This document shows positions 1-7,600 of a stretch of 35,671 nt of DNA, piece by piece (the first letter of the stretch is position 1; every line of letters starts with the position of its first letter). Below the pieces are notes generated by a model. It did no database searches. It was not told the DNA's origin and saw nothing but the letters and a program-made list of their open reading frames with translations. The translations under genes and the position numbers were made by a program. The stretch is from an uncultured Dialister sp. (GTDB lineage Bacteria > Bacillota > Negativicutes > Veillonellales > Dialisteraceae). The stretch spans positions 1 to 35,671 of the forward strand of contig CAKQBK010000016.1 of the NCBI GenBank assembly GCA_934216155.1, written 5' to 3'.

Positions 1-29
1 GTTCTCAAGGTTCTCAAGGTTCTCAAGGT

Positions 30-130
30 TCTGGCTTCATTGAAAATCTATCGATTTTCTCGAAGCCAGAACCTTTTGATATCCAATACATCGTCATGTT
101 CCACTAACCATATCATCGCTACAGAACCCT
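30..130. repeat. Hairpin repeat element, copy 1
   Basis: The arms GGTTCTGGCTTC and GAAGCCAGAACC enclose a second stem, GAAAATC/GATTTTC, giving a long nearly perfect hairpin. It is followed by a conserved tail ending in TCGCTACAGAACCC. The same roughly 100-bp unit is found at 32250-32350 with scattered substitutions (for example tctcgaagcc here against cgcgaagcc there). Two copies 32 kb apart with an intact stem suggest a dispersed non-coding repeat. Confidence 0.8.
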
Positions 131-439
131 TGCATATACGTTTCAGCTCCTTGTTGCTCTAGCCTCGTCACCGCTATAGCCGCCTAAGAGCCCCTTCCTC
201 AGGAAGGGGCAGGCTCGCTTGCGAGCCGGGGATAGGCCGATGAAGAAGCGTTGTTAGGCTAGCCGATAGTACCAGACGCCGACTACGCCATAAGTCTCAT
301 TTCACATATACCGCCAGTGCGAGCTATCCCCCCTGCCCCCTTCCAAAGGAAGAGGGTAGACGCTAGTGCCAATACCGCTGCAGAACCTAATTCCTAAGGC
401 CTAGCCACTAATCCCTTATCCAGTCACCAATAATACTTT

Positions 440-465
440 GCGGCACTTTATAAGTTGTGCGCCGC
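440..465 (-). terminator. GC hairpin after gpmA
   Basis: GCGGCAC and GCGCCGC arms (one A/C mismatch) enclose a loop rich in A and T. It lies about 35 nt past the gpmA stop on the minus strand, after CTTCTCA-type 7-mers. It is one of about eight copies of the same hairpin in the window. There is no clear U-tract, so termination is inferred from position only. Confidence 0.5.
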
Positions 466-498
466 CACCATCATTTCTAACTTTTCACTACTCACTTC

Positions 499-1257
499 TC
501 ACTGCTTTTTAGATCCAGCGGACTGGTTCTTGACTGCATTGATTTTGGCTGCAATGGCATCCTGGTCTCCCAGATATGCCACATCATGGACAGTGAAATC
601 TGGATTCAAATGATATACCAGCGGAATACCAGTAGGTACATTCATCCCAGCGATTTCTTCTGGAGAAATGCCTTCCAGGTGTTTTCTCAGGGCACGAATG
701 GAATTGCCATGGGCTGCAATAAGCACTTTTTCTCCTTTTTCAATCTGTGGACGAATCACTTCTTCAAAATAGGGAGCCACGCGAGCTACTGTATCTTTCA
801 GACATTCCGTATGTGGCAGTTTCACTTCGTCTTTAAATTTCTGATATGGTGCCTGATGTTCCGGGCATCTGGGATCATCGTCAGCGAGAGCCGGTGGGCG
901 GACATCATAGGAACGTCTCCAGAGATGTACCTGTTCTTCCCCATATTTATCAGTGGTTTCAGTCTTATTAAGTCCCTGCAGTGCCCCATAATGACGTTCA
1001 TTCAGGTGATAATTCTTTTCTACCGGAATCCAGGTGAGGTCCATTTCATCCAGCACGGTATAAGCGGTATGAATGGCTCTCTTCAGTACCGATGTATAGC
1101 AACGGTCAAAAGTGAAGCCTTCTTTTTTCAGAAGAGTTCCAGCCTGACGAGCTTCGTTGAACCCATTTTCTGTCAAATCAATATCGGTCCAACCGCAAAA
1201 CAGATTCTTCTTATTCCACTGACTTTCTCCATGACGAATGACAACTAAAGTGTACAT
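499..1257 (-). CDS. gpmA: 2,3-bisphosphoglycerate-dependent phosphoglycerate mutase
   Basis: This enzyme interconverts 3- and 2-phosphoglycerate in glycolysis and gluconeogenesis in the cytosol. The 252-residue product carries the N-terminal RHGES motif with the phospho-accepting histidine. It also has the [12 protein letters not shown] segment and the second catalytic histidine in [16 protein letters not shown], all typical of the dPGM family, whose usual length is about 250. I chose the ATG at 1257 because [12 protein letters not shown] is the normal N-terminus and AGGAGA sits 8 nt upstream; an in-frame start further upstream would add 21 residues read from 7-mer repeats. The gene follows thiL by 43 bp, so co-transcription is likely. 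The TGA stop is the first stop-containing unit of a downstream 7-nt repeat array. Confidence 0.96.
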   Translation of the reverse strand: MYTLVVIRHGESQWNKKNLFCGWTDIDLTENGFNEARQAGTLLKKEGFTFDRCYTSVLKRAIHTAYTVLDEMDLTWIPVEKNYHLNERHYGALQGLNKTETTDKYGEEQVHLWRRSYDVRPPALADDDPRCPEHQAPYQKFKDEVKLPHTECLKDTVARVAPYFEEVIRPQIEKGEKVLIAAHGNSIRALRKHLEGISPEEIAGMNVPTGIPLVYHLNPDFTVHDVAYLGDQDAIAAKINAVKNQSAGSKKQ

Positions 1258-1278
1258 TGGCGTATCTCCTTTTTTGCA

Positions 1279-1303
1279 CTGGTTAACTGTTAACCGTAAA
1301 CTA
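1279..1303 (-). repeat. GGTTAAC-type heptamer array overlapping the thiL stop
   Basis: Three imperfect 7-nt units (TAGTTTA, CGGTTAA, CAGTTAA on the minus strand) begin with the thiL TAG stop codon. They fill most of the 43-bp spacer before gpmA and form the palindrome GGTTAACTGTTAACC. This is a shorter example of the stop-codon-associated 7-mer arrays seen at many gene ends here. Confidence 0.6.
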
Positions 1304-2299
1304 TTTATTAAAATGATCATATCCGTGAGCCGCTACCTTGACTTTCTTTCCATGGCTCACCGCATAGACTCCCGGTGTATCCGATGCTTCTACCACTTGT
1401 CCAATCAAGGTGATATCCTTATTATCTCTCACCTTTTCATAATTCTCTAGCGAAATGGTTCCCACCAATTGGTAATCTTCTCCACCATTCCACGCCCAAA
1501 GATATGGATTTTTTCTCAGTTCTTTGCCAAGCCACTTGGTTTCCAAGCAAAGCGGAATCTTATCCTCCACGATTTCCAGGACCACCCCACTGGCTTTAGC
1601 AATTTCATTGGCCTCTCCGGATAGGCCATCAGAAATATCATTCAATGAAGAAGCACCGGCCTCCCGTAGAAGAGTTCCCAGGGCGATTTGCGGCTGAGGC
1701 CGCTGATGGTGGGCCACCACCACGGGACAATACTTGGATTTTCCTTCCATAAGTGCTGCCAACCCTGCTGCGGAATCACCGATAGTACCTGTCACAAAGA
1801 CAAAGTCGCCTACCTTGGCGCCGCTCCGTTTCACCGCCTGGTCTTCTGGCACCATACCTACTACAGTGCCAGTCAGAATGATACCTTTCGGCGATCCAGT
1901 CACATCACCGCCCAAAAGATTGACACGGTATTCCTCACAGCAATGGCGAATTCCCATATAGCAAAGCTCCACCCAATCGCAAGAGAGCGATGCTGGAAGT
2001 GCTGCAGAAATCACAAAGCCAATAGGTTCCGCCCCCATAGCAGCCATATCACTGAAATTAGACGCACAGAGTTTATACCCCACATCGTAAGGATGCATGG
2101 TTTTCTCCAAGAAATGAATGCCCTCCACCATGGTATCGGTGGAAATAACCTGGTCATAACCAGAGGGGACGGTATACACCGCCCCATCATCCCCAGCACC
2201 TAACTTCACCAGCTCTGGCCGATAAATTAAATCATGGGTAATGGACTGGATGAGACCAAATTCGCCCACATCTGCGATTGTCTTTCCTATTTGTACCAC
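1301..2299 (-). CDS. thiL: Thiamine-monophosphate kinase
   Basis: ThiL phosphorylates thiamine monophosphate to thiamine diphosphate with ATP, the last step of cofactor synthesis. The 332-residue product has the [11 protein letters not shown] start region, GAGDDGAVY (about residues 34-42) of the PurM/ThiL ATP-binding fold, [10 protein letters not shown], the [10 protein letters not shown] segment and [10 protein letters not shown] near the C-terminus. I placed the start at a GTG (2299) preceded by AGGAAACAG at proper spacing. The frame stays open to an ATG at 2428, but the extra 43 residues read through AGGTTNCTC nonamer repeats (giving a Arg-Asn-Leu/Arg-Thr-Leu pattern), so I regard them as non-coding. 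Length then matches the family (about 320-340). Other thi genes are absent from the window. It probably forms an operon with gpmA. Confidence 0.93.
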   Translation of the reverse strand: MVQIGKTIADVGEFGLIQSITHDLIYRPELVKLGAGDDGAVYTVPSGYDQVISTDTMVEGIHFLEKTMHPYDVGYKLCASNFSDMAAMGAEPIGFVISAALPASLSCDWVELCYMGIRHCCEEYRVNLLGGDVTGSPKGIILTGTVVGMVPEDQAVKRSGAKVGDFVFVTGTIGDSAAGLAALMEGKSKYCPVVVAHHQRPQPQIALGTLLREAGASSLNDISDGLSGEANEIAKASGVVLEIVEDKIPLCLETKWLGKELRKNPYLWAWNGGEDYQLVGTISLENYEKVRDNKDITLIGQVVEASDTPGVYAVSHGKKVKVAAHGYDHFNK

Positions 2300-2360
2300 C
2301 CTGTTTCCTATGAGAACTATTTTAACGTAAGCAACACATGCAATGAATCCTACTGAGTCA

Positions 2361-2431
2361 AAGGTTCTCAAGTTTCTAAGGGTTCTTAAGGTTCTCAGGT
2401 TCCTCGAATGAGGTAAAAACGCCAGCACTCC
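2361..2431. repeat. AGGTTNCTC nonamer element, half copy
   Basis: Five degenerate nonamers (aaggttctc, aagtttcta, agggttctt and similar) end in CCTCGAATGAGG, but the mirrored right arm is missing. It lies directly upstream of thiL and extends its reading frame artificially because 9 is a multiple of 3. Confidence 0.75.
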
Positions 2432-2450
2432 TTAGCCCATGCCCAGGAAA

Positions 2451-2502
2451 TATGAATAACCTTTATAACCTTGCCCGAAGGGCATAACCCTATGGCTCAT
2501 TT
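2451..2502. repeat. TTATAACC repeat with CCCGAAGGG hairpin
   Basis: Units reading ataaccttTATAACC stand next to the stem-loop GCCCGAAGGGC, then ataaccc. The same TTATAACC plus gcccgaagggc combination recurs near 12290-12317, 14920-14942 and 34030-34055, so it is a dispersed intergenic module. Confidence 0.6.
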
Positions 2503-2528
2503 CCAAAACAGCTCCATTGACTGTAGAA

Positions 2529-3083
2529 TTATAGTAACTCCACACCTAGTTCCTTCATTTCTTCCAACGCCTTCTTGTGATCTGCTTCATTCACATAGCC
2601 CAAGCCATCTGTTAGAAGTGTCACCGACCGGCCAGAGGAAAGAAGAGCCAATACGGTTTCTTTCACACAATATTCCGAAGCGATGCCACCTACATATACA
2701 TGAGAAGTGGCCACTTCATGGAGCGGCTTTCCTTCTCCATTGACACCGTTAAACGCAGAATATTCTTCCACATCATCATTCTGCCCCTTCAAGAACAGAT
2801 TCTCTTTCCCTGGATGATTGGCTTTTTCCTTGATACCTTTGGCAAAATCTTCAGACACAGCAGCCCCGTGGGTACCTGCCACACAATGAACCGGCCAGAT
2901 GCCCCCATTGACCTTAAAAGACTTATTGGTTTCCTTATGCCAATCAGAGGTATACAAGGCACGCACCGGATGGGTATTGATGAAATCCACCAAGTATTCC
3001 ACCGCTTCCTTGCTATGCTGACAAGCCAAAGATCCATCAATAAAATCATACTGACAATCTACAATAATCAAATCATCCACCAT
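2529..3083 (-). CDS. pncA: Nicotinamidase / isochorismatase-family hydrolase
   Basis: The likely reaction is deamidation of nicotinamide to nicotinate for NAD salvage. The 184-residue product shows the full catalytic set of the nicotinamidase branch: Asp9 in IVDCQYDF, Lys99 in FLKGQN and Cys139 in GGIASEYCVKET. It also shows the metal ligands Asp47 and His49 (SDWH) and His66 (WPVHCVAGT). The WPVHC-GT segment and the metal site favour PncA over isochorismatase proper. The ATG at 3083 has AGAGGAGA 6-8 nt upstream. It is separated from thiL by about 230 bp of repeats, so it is probably its own transcript. Unlike many neighbours, its stop codon is not embedded in a 7-mer array. Confidence 0.88.
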   Translation of the reverse strand: MVDDLIIVDCQYDFIDGSLACQHSKEAVEYLVDFINTHPVRALYTSDWHKETNKSFKVNGGIWPVHCVAGTHGAAVSEDFAKGIKEKANHPGKENLFLKGQNDDVEEYSAFNGVNGEGKPLHEVATSHVYVGGIASEYCVKETVLALLSSGRSVTLLTDGLGYVNEADHKKALEEMKELGVELL

Positions 3084-3226
3084 GAGATTCTCCTCTCTTT
3101 GGATTCCCTATTATATATGTCTCGTAACCAGTGAAAAATAAGATTTGATTTCCTAATTACGATTCACTATTTATACAACTCTTATTTTATCATACCTAGT
3201 CACTTCGTAACATATTGCACACGTAA

Positions 3227-3264
3227 AAAAACACCGATTTATTGGTAAAATAAATCGGTGTTTT
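3227..3264 (-). terminator. Strong leftward intrinsic terminator without a visible gene
   Basis: A perfect 15-bp stem (AAAACACCGATTTAT / ATAAATCGGTGTTTT) is followed on the minus strand by a run of seven T. It lies upstream of pncA and faces left, so it would end a leftward transcript coming from 3265-4140, where I find no convincing gene. Confidence 0.85.
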
Positions 3265-3314
3265 GGTTTGATGCAGATAATTTGTGTCAATCAGCTTGAT
3301 TCCGATAGAAATAA

Positions 3315-3375
3315 CAGGTTGCTCAAGTTTCTCAAGTTGCTAAGGTTTCACAGGTTCGTCGAACGTGCCAACACA
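3315..3375. repeat. AGGTTNCTC nonamer element, half copy
   Basis: Units ggttgctca, agtttctca, agttgctaa, ggtttcaca and ggttcgtcg run into GAACGTGCCAA, the core sequence of the larger palindromic copies. The right arm is absent. A GATTCCGNTAG tail precedes it, as at 23351 and 31213. Confidence 0.75.
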
Positions 3376-3402
3376 TATTGCCAGTCACCAGAATATAATA
3401 CT

Positions 3403-3428
3403 GCGGCACTTTATAATTTGTGTGCCGC
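3403..3428 (-). terminator. Orphan GC hairpin module
   Basis: Perfect arms GCGGCAC and GTGCCGC surround an AT-rich loop, with CTTCTAA/CTTCTCA 7-mers to 3476 and CAGTCACC on the other side. This is the arrangement found just past gene ends on the minus strand, yet no coding sequence ends at about 3476. It may mark the 3' end of a lost gene or a non-coding transcript. Confidence 0.5.
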
Positions 3429-4140
3429 CACTAACACTTCTCACTTATCACTTCTAACTTCTCACTGCTTTTACAGCACCACAAAAAGGCACAGCACCCG
3501 CTTTTGTTTTTAACTTCTATCTGGAGAAGCTATGGAATCTGGCACCAGCACATTTCTCGGGATGGATACAAAAGGAAAGCGCCTTAATGGGCAGGCTAGG
3601 CGCCTTACTTATCCATCCTTGCAAGTTCTTCAGCAGAACTTGCACAGTTCATGTCGAAAAATTCGACTAAACTTCGTGCTACGGTGTCCAAGAGAGTCTC
3701 GTATAGCAAGTGCTTCTAAAAAGCGGTCACTGTACCTATTTGATTGTTTAGGTAGCTGGTGACTGGTGATTAGGAAAAGAACTCCCAGTTACCAGTAGTC
3801 TGCCAACCACCTTATAGTACTGCTTGCCTCCGGCCGGTTCGGCAAGTGGAAAGGTGAAATACAACTTCGGATATCCACTGTCCCTTTTGTTCTTTCCTAC
3901 ACTCTTCTTCTCCATGGATACAATTAAAGAAGTTTGTAGGTCAGTCCAATAGTTTCAGTTCGCGAGGGAAGCCGTATTTCCCTTTCCGATAAGTACTATC
4001 GGAAGGAATTTCATTTGTTACACTCTTTTACGAAAAATCTTTCATAAGAAGAAGTTCTTCAGAAGTGTTTTCATTTTTCCTTCTGTATATATAGTCGGAA
4101 AAGCAGGATGATGTTACACGATTTATTTTTTATTTTTGTA

Positions 4141-4166
4141 TAAAAAATGCGTCCCGAAGGACGCAT
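4141..4166 (-). terminator. uppP terminator with UUCG loop
   Basis: On the minus strand ATGCGTCC and GGACGCAT form an 8-bp stem around TTCG, followed by a T-run. The C(UUCG)G tetraloop is exceptionally stable. It starts about 12 nt past the uppP stop. Confidence 0.95.
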
Positions 4167-4178
4167 CAGAAATTCATA

Positions 4179-4970
4179 TTACCAGAAATAAATCAATGCC
4201 ACTAAAGCTACCACGAAGCGGTAAATAGCAAAGCCGGTCAATGTGGATGTATTCAAGAATTTCAAGAACCACAGAATAGAAGCATAAGCCACCACGAAAG
4301 CAGTGACGAATCCTACAGCCAGGATACCGAAGTCACCGAGCTGCAAGCTACCTGCGGTTTTGAAAAGGTCATAGAGGCAAGCCAGGAACATCAACGGCAC
4401 AGCCATGATGAAGGTGAAATCTGCAGCGGCTTTTCTGGAAATTCCCAGCAGAAGGCTTCCGGCAATGGTACTACCACTTCTGGAGAAACCTGGCCAAAGG
4501 GACAGGCACTGGAAGAGCCCGATCTGGAAAGCCTGCTTGGTGGTAATTTTATCCACATCTTCTACAGAGAAGTGTTTTCTCATTTTTTCCGCAAAAATCA
4601 TGAAAACACCGCCCAGCACCAGACCGATGATAACTGTCATAGGCCCAAACAATGTATGCTTGATGAATCCGTGGAAAATCAATCCCAACAGACAAGCCGG
4701 GAACATGGCGATTGCCAAATTCAAAAGAGACGGCCCTTTGGTACGGAACCAATGGTGGGTATTCAGAATGAAACGGAATTTTTCATGATATACCACCAGA
4801 ACGGACAAAATGGCCCCCAGCTGAATAAATACATCAAACAAATCAGCCAAAGTACCTTCAAACCCAATCATATGACCGATAATGATCATATGGCCTGTGG
4901 AGGATACAGGAATATATTCCGTCAAACCTTCTACAATACCTACCACTAGGGCGCAAAAATAATCGTACAT
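4179..4970 (-). CDS. uppP: Undecaprenyl-diphosphate phosphatase
   Basis: UppP (BacA) dephosphorylates undecaprenyl diphosphate to regenerate the lipid carrier of cell-wall synthesis; high activity confers bacitracin resistance. The 263-residue polytopic membrane protein carries the two family signatures EGLTEYIPVSSTGH (residues 14-27) and GFSRSGST (161-168), which form the active site. About seven to eight hydrophobic segments are visible. The length is normal for the family (about 265-275). The start ATG at 4970 is preceded by a weak GAGGTG ribosome site. The gene stands alone, with its own terminator immediately downstream. Confidence 0.96.
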   Translation of the reverse strand: MYDYFCALVVGIVEGLTEYIPVSSTGHMIIIGHMIGFEGTLADLFDVFIQLGAILSVLVVYHEKFRFILNTHHWFRTKGPSLLNLAIAMFPACLLGLIFHGFIKHTLFGPMTVIIGLVLGGVFMIFAEKMRKHFSVEDVDKITTKQAFQIGLFQCLSLWPGFSRSGSTIAGSLLLGISRKAAADFTFIMAVPLMFLACLYDLFKTAGSLQLGDFGILAVGFVTAFVVAYASILWFLKFLNTSTLTGFAIYRFVVALVALIYFW

Positions 4971-5367
4971 GAAACACCTCGAATATAAAATACATAAAAA
5001 TCAGAAAAACCAGTGAATGTTCGAAAATTCACTTTTGAAAATAATATGTAGTAAATATTGGAAAAATCGCAACTGCTTCCATTCAGACTAAGGGTATTAT
5101 TCTGCCGCATTCTATCTTAAACATAATAATATATACCGACATCGACAAGGTTATAAAGGTTATAAAGGTTATAAAGGTTATAAAGGTTATAAAAGGTTAT
5201 AAAAGGTTATGAGATTTCCGATAATGGCATAACCTTTATACCCCTTTTAACCTGACACAGTACAGCTTAGTCAATTTGTTGGGAAGAAGCATTACATGAA
5301 ACAATAACCTTATATATTGAGGTTGCTATAGAAATGATTGACTCTTTCCGCATCACTTCTTAACCAA
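4971..5367. repeat. Gap with AAGGTTATA palindrome
   Basis: No gene. The uppP leader side (4971-5100) is AT-rich. The main feature is an array of AAGGTTATA: five perfect 9-nt copies from 5147, then two 10-nt variants to about 5211. A shorter opposing arm (cataacctttataccccttttaacc) follows at 5228-5252. The arms can pair into a long AT-rich hairpin lying 115-220 nt past the stop of the exported protein gene at 5368. Confidence 0.7.
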
Positions 5368-6531
5368 TCATTTCTTTTTCTGTGGATTTTCTGCTACCAC
5401 AATGCCATCAACTTTTTTATCTTTTAAATACATCAAAAGCACTTTGTCTTTGGCTCGATTGAAATAGATGTAGCAGGTCCGTGGTGTGGTCCCTGTGGTG
5501 TCCATTTCCAATTTATGTGGCGCACCGTAGAGCAGTTCTGCTGTAGCTGCATCGTCTCCAATAGCCAGTCCGCGGGAAGTGAGCATTTTTTTGTCAGTCA
5601 GGAAAACCGCACAAATCATTTTTTCTTTTTTCGTCATGCGGACCGCATAGCCCGGATAGTACCAGATTTCTTCCTGGGGATTGGCCATTTTCTTTTCCCA
5701 TTCAGAGAATGGATAATCTTTGAAGGCTTGGTGAAGAGAAAGTCCTGCCAAGGAAAAATCTTTATCGGGAAGATAACTATGGTTATAAATATCTTTGTAG
5801 TTTCTCTGGAGTCCCAAAGCCTTTTCTTCATTCCAGCCAATGTGAATTTCCTGTACCTGGTCCTCATGAATCAAGAAAGACAATTCTTTTTTATACCCAC
5901 TATATAATAGGTAAAAAGATGCATGATTTCCATCCCAAAGAACTTCATCGGGACGACCATAGCTGCGAAGCACATTTTCGCGGCGACTGCCAATGCGAAT
6001 GCCCCGATCGGTCTGGTAGTCTCCTCCAGTGATATAAAAATCAGAAATCCCTTTAGCGGTAATGGCCTGATGAACCGGAAGGTCCTTGCGATTCATATAT
6101 TTTGCCAAGAAATCATCATAGGCACTGACTTTGAGTCCCTTCCAGGCATAGGTATCCTGAATACTTCCGCGATGGATGGCTTCGGCATTCCCTTTCATGC
6201 CAATCAGCACTTTGATGGAATCCCCCAAAGCAATCCCATGAAGAGTGAAATCATCGTCGCTGATGGGTTGCCCATGGATAGGCCATAATGGCTCTACCAC
6301 GTGTGTTTTCTCTGTCTTTTCTACTGCTGGAGACAGGGGTTTCTTAGCCGCTGGTGAGGAAGGCGTCCCACTTCCTGCTTTTTTCAGATCCGCTTTCTTG
6401 TCTGGCGTCCCTTTGCTTTCACTTACGGTTGTGCCAGTTGTCAATGCTTCATAGGAAAATGCGTCCCCCATAGACGGAACCATTCCCAAAAGCACAGCCA
6501 GCACCACGGCCGCACCTATAGTATGTTTCAT
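5368..6531 (-). CDS. Exported repeat protein, function unknown
   Basis: I do not recognise a named family. The 387-residue product starts with a Sec signal peptide (KHTIGAAVVLAVLLG, probable cleavage near residue 24). A low-complexity Lys/Pro/Ser/Thr linker (about 35-75) follows, then a globular region. Inside it a motif of the form GI-x-(I/L)-G-x(8,10)-YG-x-P occurs clearly at 176-195 (DRGIRIGSRRENV..YGRP) and 319-338 (SRGLAIGDDAAT..YGAP). Weaker versions stand near 98-112 and 262-275. An IGWNEE strand follows one copy. The pattern resembles the small beta-alpha-alpha-beta exported folds (SmpA/BamE-like), but that is inference. The protein encoded at 23549-24031 shares the motif and the GWN ending. 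AGGAGA precedes the ATG, and a clear promoter lies at 6580-6608. Confidence 0.8.
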   Translation of the reverse strand: MKHTIGAAVVLAVLLGMVPSMGDAFSYEALTTGTTVSESKGTPDKKADLKKAGSGTPSSPAAKKPLSPAVEKTEKTHVVEPLWPIHGQPISDDDFTLHGIALGDSIKVLIGMKGNAEAIHRGSIQDTYAWKGLKVSAYDDFLAKYMNRKDLPVHQAITAKGISDFYITGGDYQTDRGIRIGSRRENVLRSYGRPDEVLWDGNHASFYLLYSGYKKELSFLIHEDQVQEIHIGWNEEKALGLQRNYKDIYNHSYLPDKDFSLAGLSLHQAFKDYPFSEWEKKMANPQEEIWYYPGYAVRMTKKEKMICAVFLTDKKMLTSRGLAIGDDAATAELLYGAPHKLEMDTTGTTPRTCYIYFNRAKDKVLLMYLKDKKVDGIVVAENPQKKK

Positions 6532-6836
6532 ACCTATTCTCCTTCAGGAAATACTGATATTAAAAAGCCAGTAACATTTATTATGCTTTTTTAACCTAAG
6601 TCTGTCAAGTTTAAATTTATGAACAGGTTTTTCAAGTTGCTTAGGATTCTCAGGTTGCTCAAGTTATTCAAATACATTAATCAACGCAAGTACATCATCT
6701 CATCGTAATGACGCCTATCTTTATAAAGCACATTGGAGAAACCTGAGCCACCTGAGAAACTTTAGCAACCTAAGAAAATTATAATAACAATCGAAGCCAT
6801 ACTAATGCACACTCATTCCTTTACGGTCACCCCAGA
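6532..6836. repeat. Gap with full nonamer palindrome
   Basis: Between ktrA and the exported protein gene lies a full AGGTTNCTC element. The left arm spans 6623-6675 (aggtttttc, aagttgctt, aggattctc, aggttgctc, aagttattc). The AT-rich core is diverged, without GCTAGC. The right arm spans about 6732-6776 (gagaaacctgagccacctgagaaac). Nothing else is recognisable besides the promoter at 6580-6608. Confidence 0.7.
6580..6608 (-). promoter_or_regulatory. Sigma-70-type promoter for the exported protein gene
   Basis: On the minus strand TTGACA (6603-6608) is followed after exactly 17 nt by CATAAT (6580-6585). The start codon is about 50 nt further on at 6531. Confidence 0.75.
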
Positions 6837-7499
6837 TCACTCCGTCAACGTTTCTGCCACTTTTTTGACGCTTTCGTTATCTCCCAGGATGACTACCATA
6901 TCTTTGGCTTCCAGTTTCATATCCGGTCTTGGATTGACCATCATTTCTCCATCTCTTTTAATAGCGGCCACGTTGATGTTGTATTTGCGGCGTACATCGA
7001 TTTCGATCAGATTTCTTCCCACCCAATCGGCCGGTACATGAATGGATACGATGGTAATGTTATTTTCCATTTCAATATAGTCCACAATGCCAGGAGAAAT
7101 CAGGTTATGGGCCACCCGGATTCCCATTTCTTTTTCGGAATAAATGATTTTATCGGCCCCGATTTTCTGAAGCATCTTGCCATGAACTTCCCCCAAGGCT
7201 TTGACAACAATTTTCTTGACGCCCATTTCTTTCAAAAGCAATGTGGTCATCAGACTGGCGGACAAATCCCCTACGGATACCACCGCAATGTCCGCATTGC
7301 CGGCGCCCATGGAAATCAAGTTCTTTTCATCGGAACAATCACCGCAAACCACATACCCCAAGGTATCGGACAAATCCTGCACCACTTCTTCATCGCTATC
7401 CATGGCCATCACGTCATAGCCCATTTTTTCCAACGTAATTGCCACGCTCTTTCCAAAGCGTCCCAATCCTGCTACAAAGAACTGTAATTTATGTGCCAT
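6837..7499 (-). CDS. ktrA: Ktr/Trk potassium uptake regulatory subunit (RCK domains)
   Basis: This is the cytoplasmic gating ring subunit of a Ktr-type K+ transporter; it binds nucleotides and opens the membrane subunit. The 220-residue product has the Rossmann GLGRFG motif (11-16), acidic residues closing the second strand (MAMDSDEE), and the VVCGDCSDE segment of RCK_N. A C-terminal RCK_C (TrkA-C) domain covers about 135-220. One RCK_N plus one RCK_C of about 220 residues fits KtrA/KtrC rather than the double-length TrkA. AAGGAG precedes the ATG. It lies 98 bp downstream of ktrB on the same strand, so the two are likely one operon. The spacer, however, holds an inverted array of TGACTAG 7-mers. 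Confidence 0.93.
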   Translation of the reverse strand: MAHKLQFFVAGLGRFGKSVAITLEKMGYDVMAMDSDEEVVQDLSDTLGYVVCGDCSDEKNLISMGAGNADIAVVSVGDLSASLMTTLLLKEMGVKKIVVKALGEVHGKMLQKIGADKIIYSEKEMGIRVAHNLISPGIVDYIEMENNITIVSIHVPADWVGRNLIEIDVRRKYNINVAAIKRDGEMMVNPRPDMKLEAKDMVVILGDNESVKKVAETLTE

Positions 7500-7526
7500 A
7501 CTATTTGCTCCTTTATTATTAGGGCG

Positions 7527-7600
7527 ACTAGTGACTGGTGACTAGTGACTAGTGACTAGTAATTCCCAGTCACCAGTCACTAGCTACGAGCCACCAGTCA
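7527..7600 (-). repeat. GACTAGT heptamer inverted repeat between ktrB and ktrA
   Basis: On the plus strand about five units of GACTAGT/GACTGGT run from 7525 to 7560 and are answered by CCAGTCACCAGTCACTAG to 7582. The two halves can form a stem of roughly 20 bp inside the ktrBA transcript. The ktrB TGA stop is the first TGACTGG unit of the array on the coding strand. Confidence 0.8.

Larger units (their letters stand above)
1..498. repeat. Gene-free repeat block downstream of gpmA
   Basis: No gene is visible here. The stretch opens with a nonamer array (ggttctcaa, about 3.5 copies, 1-33) cut by the window edge. It continues with a hairpin element (about 30-130) that recurs at 32250-32350. Two perfect stem-loops follow: CCCCTTCC/GGAAGGGG at 191-209 and GGCTCGC/GCGAGCC at 212-227. 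From about 390 it holds 7-nt repeats of the AATCCCT and CAGTCAC types, a GC hairpin at 440-465, and CTTCTCA-type 7-mers that run into the gpmA stop codon. A second small CTTCC/GGAAG stem-loop near 333-350 has a counterpart at 29240-29258. Confidence 0.75.
3265..4140. other. Long non-coding block between two leftward terminators
   Basis: No family-recognisable gene is present. The contents are a nonamer half-element (3315-3375) and an orphan stop-type module, namely a GC hairpin at 3403-3428 and CTTCTCA 7-mers to 3476. There are several clean stem-loops: TGCAAGTTCT/AGAACTTGCA at 3620-3644, TTCCGATA/TATCGGAA at 3984-4004, and GATGGATA pairing with TATCCATC around 3561-3618. CAGTCACC 7-mers lie near 3755-3797. 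A short minus-strand frame (3748-3915, 55 codons) exists but lacks a ribosome site. The block could be an uncharacterised structured RNA or the remains of a gene. Confidence 0.55.

Noticed and set aside
2300..2428. Upstream extension of thiL by 43 codons
   Set aside because: It reads through nonamer repeats giving a Leu-Arg-Asn/Thr pattern; the GTG at 2299 has a proper ribosome site and gives the normal family length.
3532..3762. 76-codon plus-strand frame with GGAGAAGC before the ATG
   Set aside because: It covers several stem-loops, has no recognisable protein pattern, and runs against the direction of the flanking terminators.
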